NCBI GenBank assembly: GCA_019239815.1
Contig: JAFAZL010000883.1
Location: forward strand, 1 to 6,227
DNA: 6,227 bases
Reading direction: 5' to 3'
DNA from: Acidobacteriota bacterium
GTDB lineage: Bacteria > Acidobacteriota > Terriglobia > Acidoferrales > UBA7541
The notes beneath the pieces were generated by a model. That model saw only the letters and a program-made list of their open reading frames with translations, was not told the origin of the DNA and did not search any database. Below are positions 5,956 through 6,227 of this stretch, piece by piece (positions within the stretch are counted from its first letter, which is position 1; every line of letters begins with the position of its first letter). Both the position numbers and the translations under genes were made by a program.

Positions 5956-6061
5956 CTGCGAGAGAGCGATACCTAGGCGAGGTGGGGCTGACTGTTTGCC
6001 AAGCTGGGGCGCAGCGTGCTGCGCCCCTACATGAATCGCAAATTGCCTCGACCCATGAGAA
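5956..6061. repeat. Intergenic region with perfect GC-rich palindrome
   Basis: GGGGCGCAGC (6006-6015) and GCTGCGCCCC (6018-6027) form a perfect 10-base inverted repeat around GT, followed by TACA. The right arm CGCCCCTACA is identical over ten bases to that of repeat unit 2 (5547-5556), so it is probably another, diverged member of the same family. It lies about 35 bases past the agmatine deiminase stop codon and could end that transcript. The rest of the stretch holds no gene I can support. Confidence 0.55.
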
Positions 6062-6227
6062 TTAAGGTTGCTGTTGGGTCATGCAGTGGAGGGTGCCGAG
6101 GCCGAGGACCAGGTCGCGGCAGGCGATGCCGACGATTTCGCGGCCGGGGAAGAGTTCGGCGAGTTTGTTGAGGGCGACGCGGTCGTTGGCGTCGTTGAAG
6201 GTTGGGACGATGACGAGATTATTCGCG
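6062..6227 (-). CDS. aguA: Agmatine deiminase, C-terminal fragment (runs off the window)
   Basis: Only the last 54 residues are present; the gene continues beyond the right edge. They read NNLVIVPTFNDAND (2-15), FPGREIVGIACRDLV (26-40) and LGLGTLHCMTQQQP (41-54), ending in TAA. This is the characteristic end of the agmatine deiminase/peptidyl-arginine deiminase family, where the catalytic cysteine (here Cys48 of the fragment) sits in a G-x-x-H-C-x-T-Q-Q-x-P motif at the very C-terminus. The full enzyme converts agmatine to N-carbamoylputrescine plus ammonia in putrescine synthesis. The fragment's position at the window edge, not a mutation, explains its shortness. A partner gene for N-carbamoylputrescine amidase often lies beside it, which could be outside this window. 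Confidence 0.92.
   Translation of the reverse strand, partial: ANNLVIVPTFNDANDRVALNKLAELFPGREIVGIACRDLVLGLGTLHCMTQQQP

Noticed and set aside
1..6227. Search for an undescribed defence, mobile or RNA-based system
   Set aside because: No transposase, integrase, reverse transcriptase, toxin pair, tRNA or repeat-spacer array is visible; all substantial genes belong to known families.

Overview
The window carries six protein-coding genes (one cut by the right edge), no RNA gene and no CRISPR array. The mix suggests a GC-rich soil bacterium, most likely an acidobacterium. The reasons are an RNase J of the 'GGLGEFGMNMM' type, two Tat-exported enzymes, genes that start just after a -10 box without a Shine-Dalgarno sequence, and intergenic palindromes ending in CCCCTACA. 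The taxon is inferred from gene style, not from a marker gene.

Layout. 61-582 (+) is a small beta-class carbonic anhydrase. 583-857 is a non-coding gap. 858-2327 (+) is a Tat-exported protein of the glucoamylase-like (PF10091/COG5368, GH144-related) family. It faces the RNase J gene, 2384-4093 (-), across a 56-base gap that holds a hairpin. An 81-base divergent gap separates RNase J from a Tat-exported bicupin oxalate decarboxylase, 4175-5422 (+). Next come two tandem palindromic repeat units (5418-5565), a small GlsB/YeaQ-type membrane protein, 5576-5881 (-), with a good sigma-70-like promoter, a further perfect palindrome (6006-6027), and the C-terminal 54 residues of agmatine deiminase on the minus strand (6062-6227).

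The genes do not form one operon: strands alternate and nearly every gene has its own upstream region. Loose themes are acid/CO2 chemistry (oxalate decarboxylase makes CO2 and formate and consumes a proton; carbonic anhydrase interconverts CO2 and bicarbonate; agmatine deiminase belongs to polyamine metabolism) and envelope-exported enzymes. No direct functional coupling is visible.

I find no convincing new defence, mobile or RNA system. The points most worth checking are the atypical active-site lid of the oxalate decarboxylase, the strand-composition break over about 583-2383 that makes the glycosidase gene look like an insertion, the related palindromic units around the GlsB gene, and the apparently leaderless or short-leader starts.
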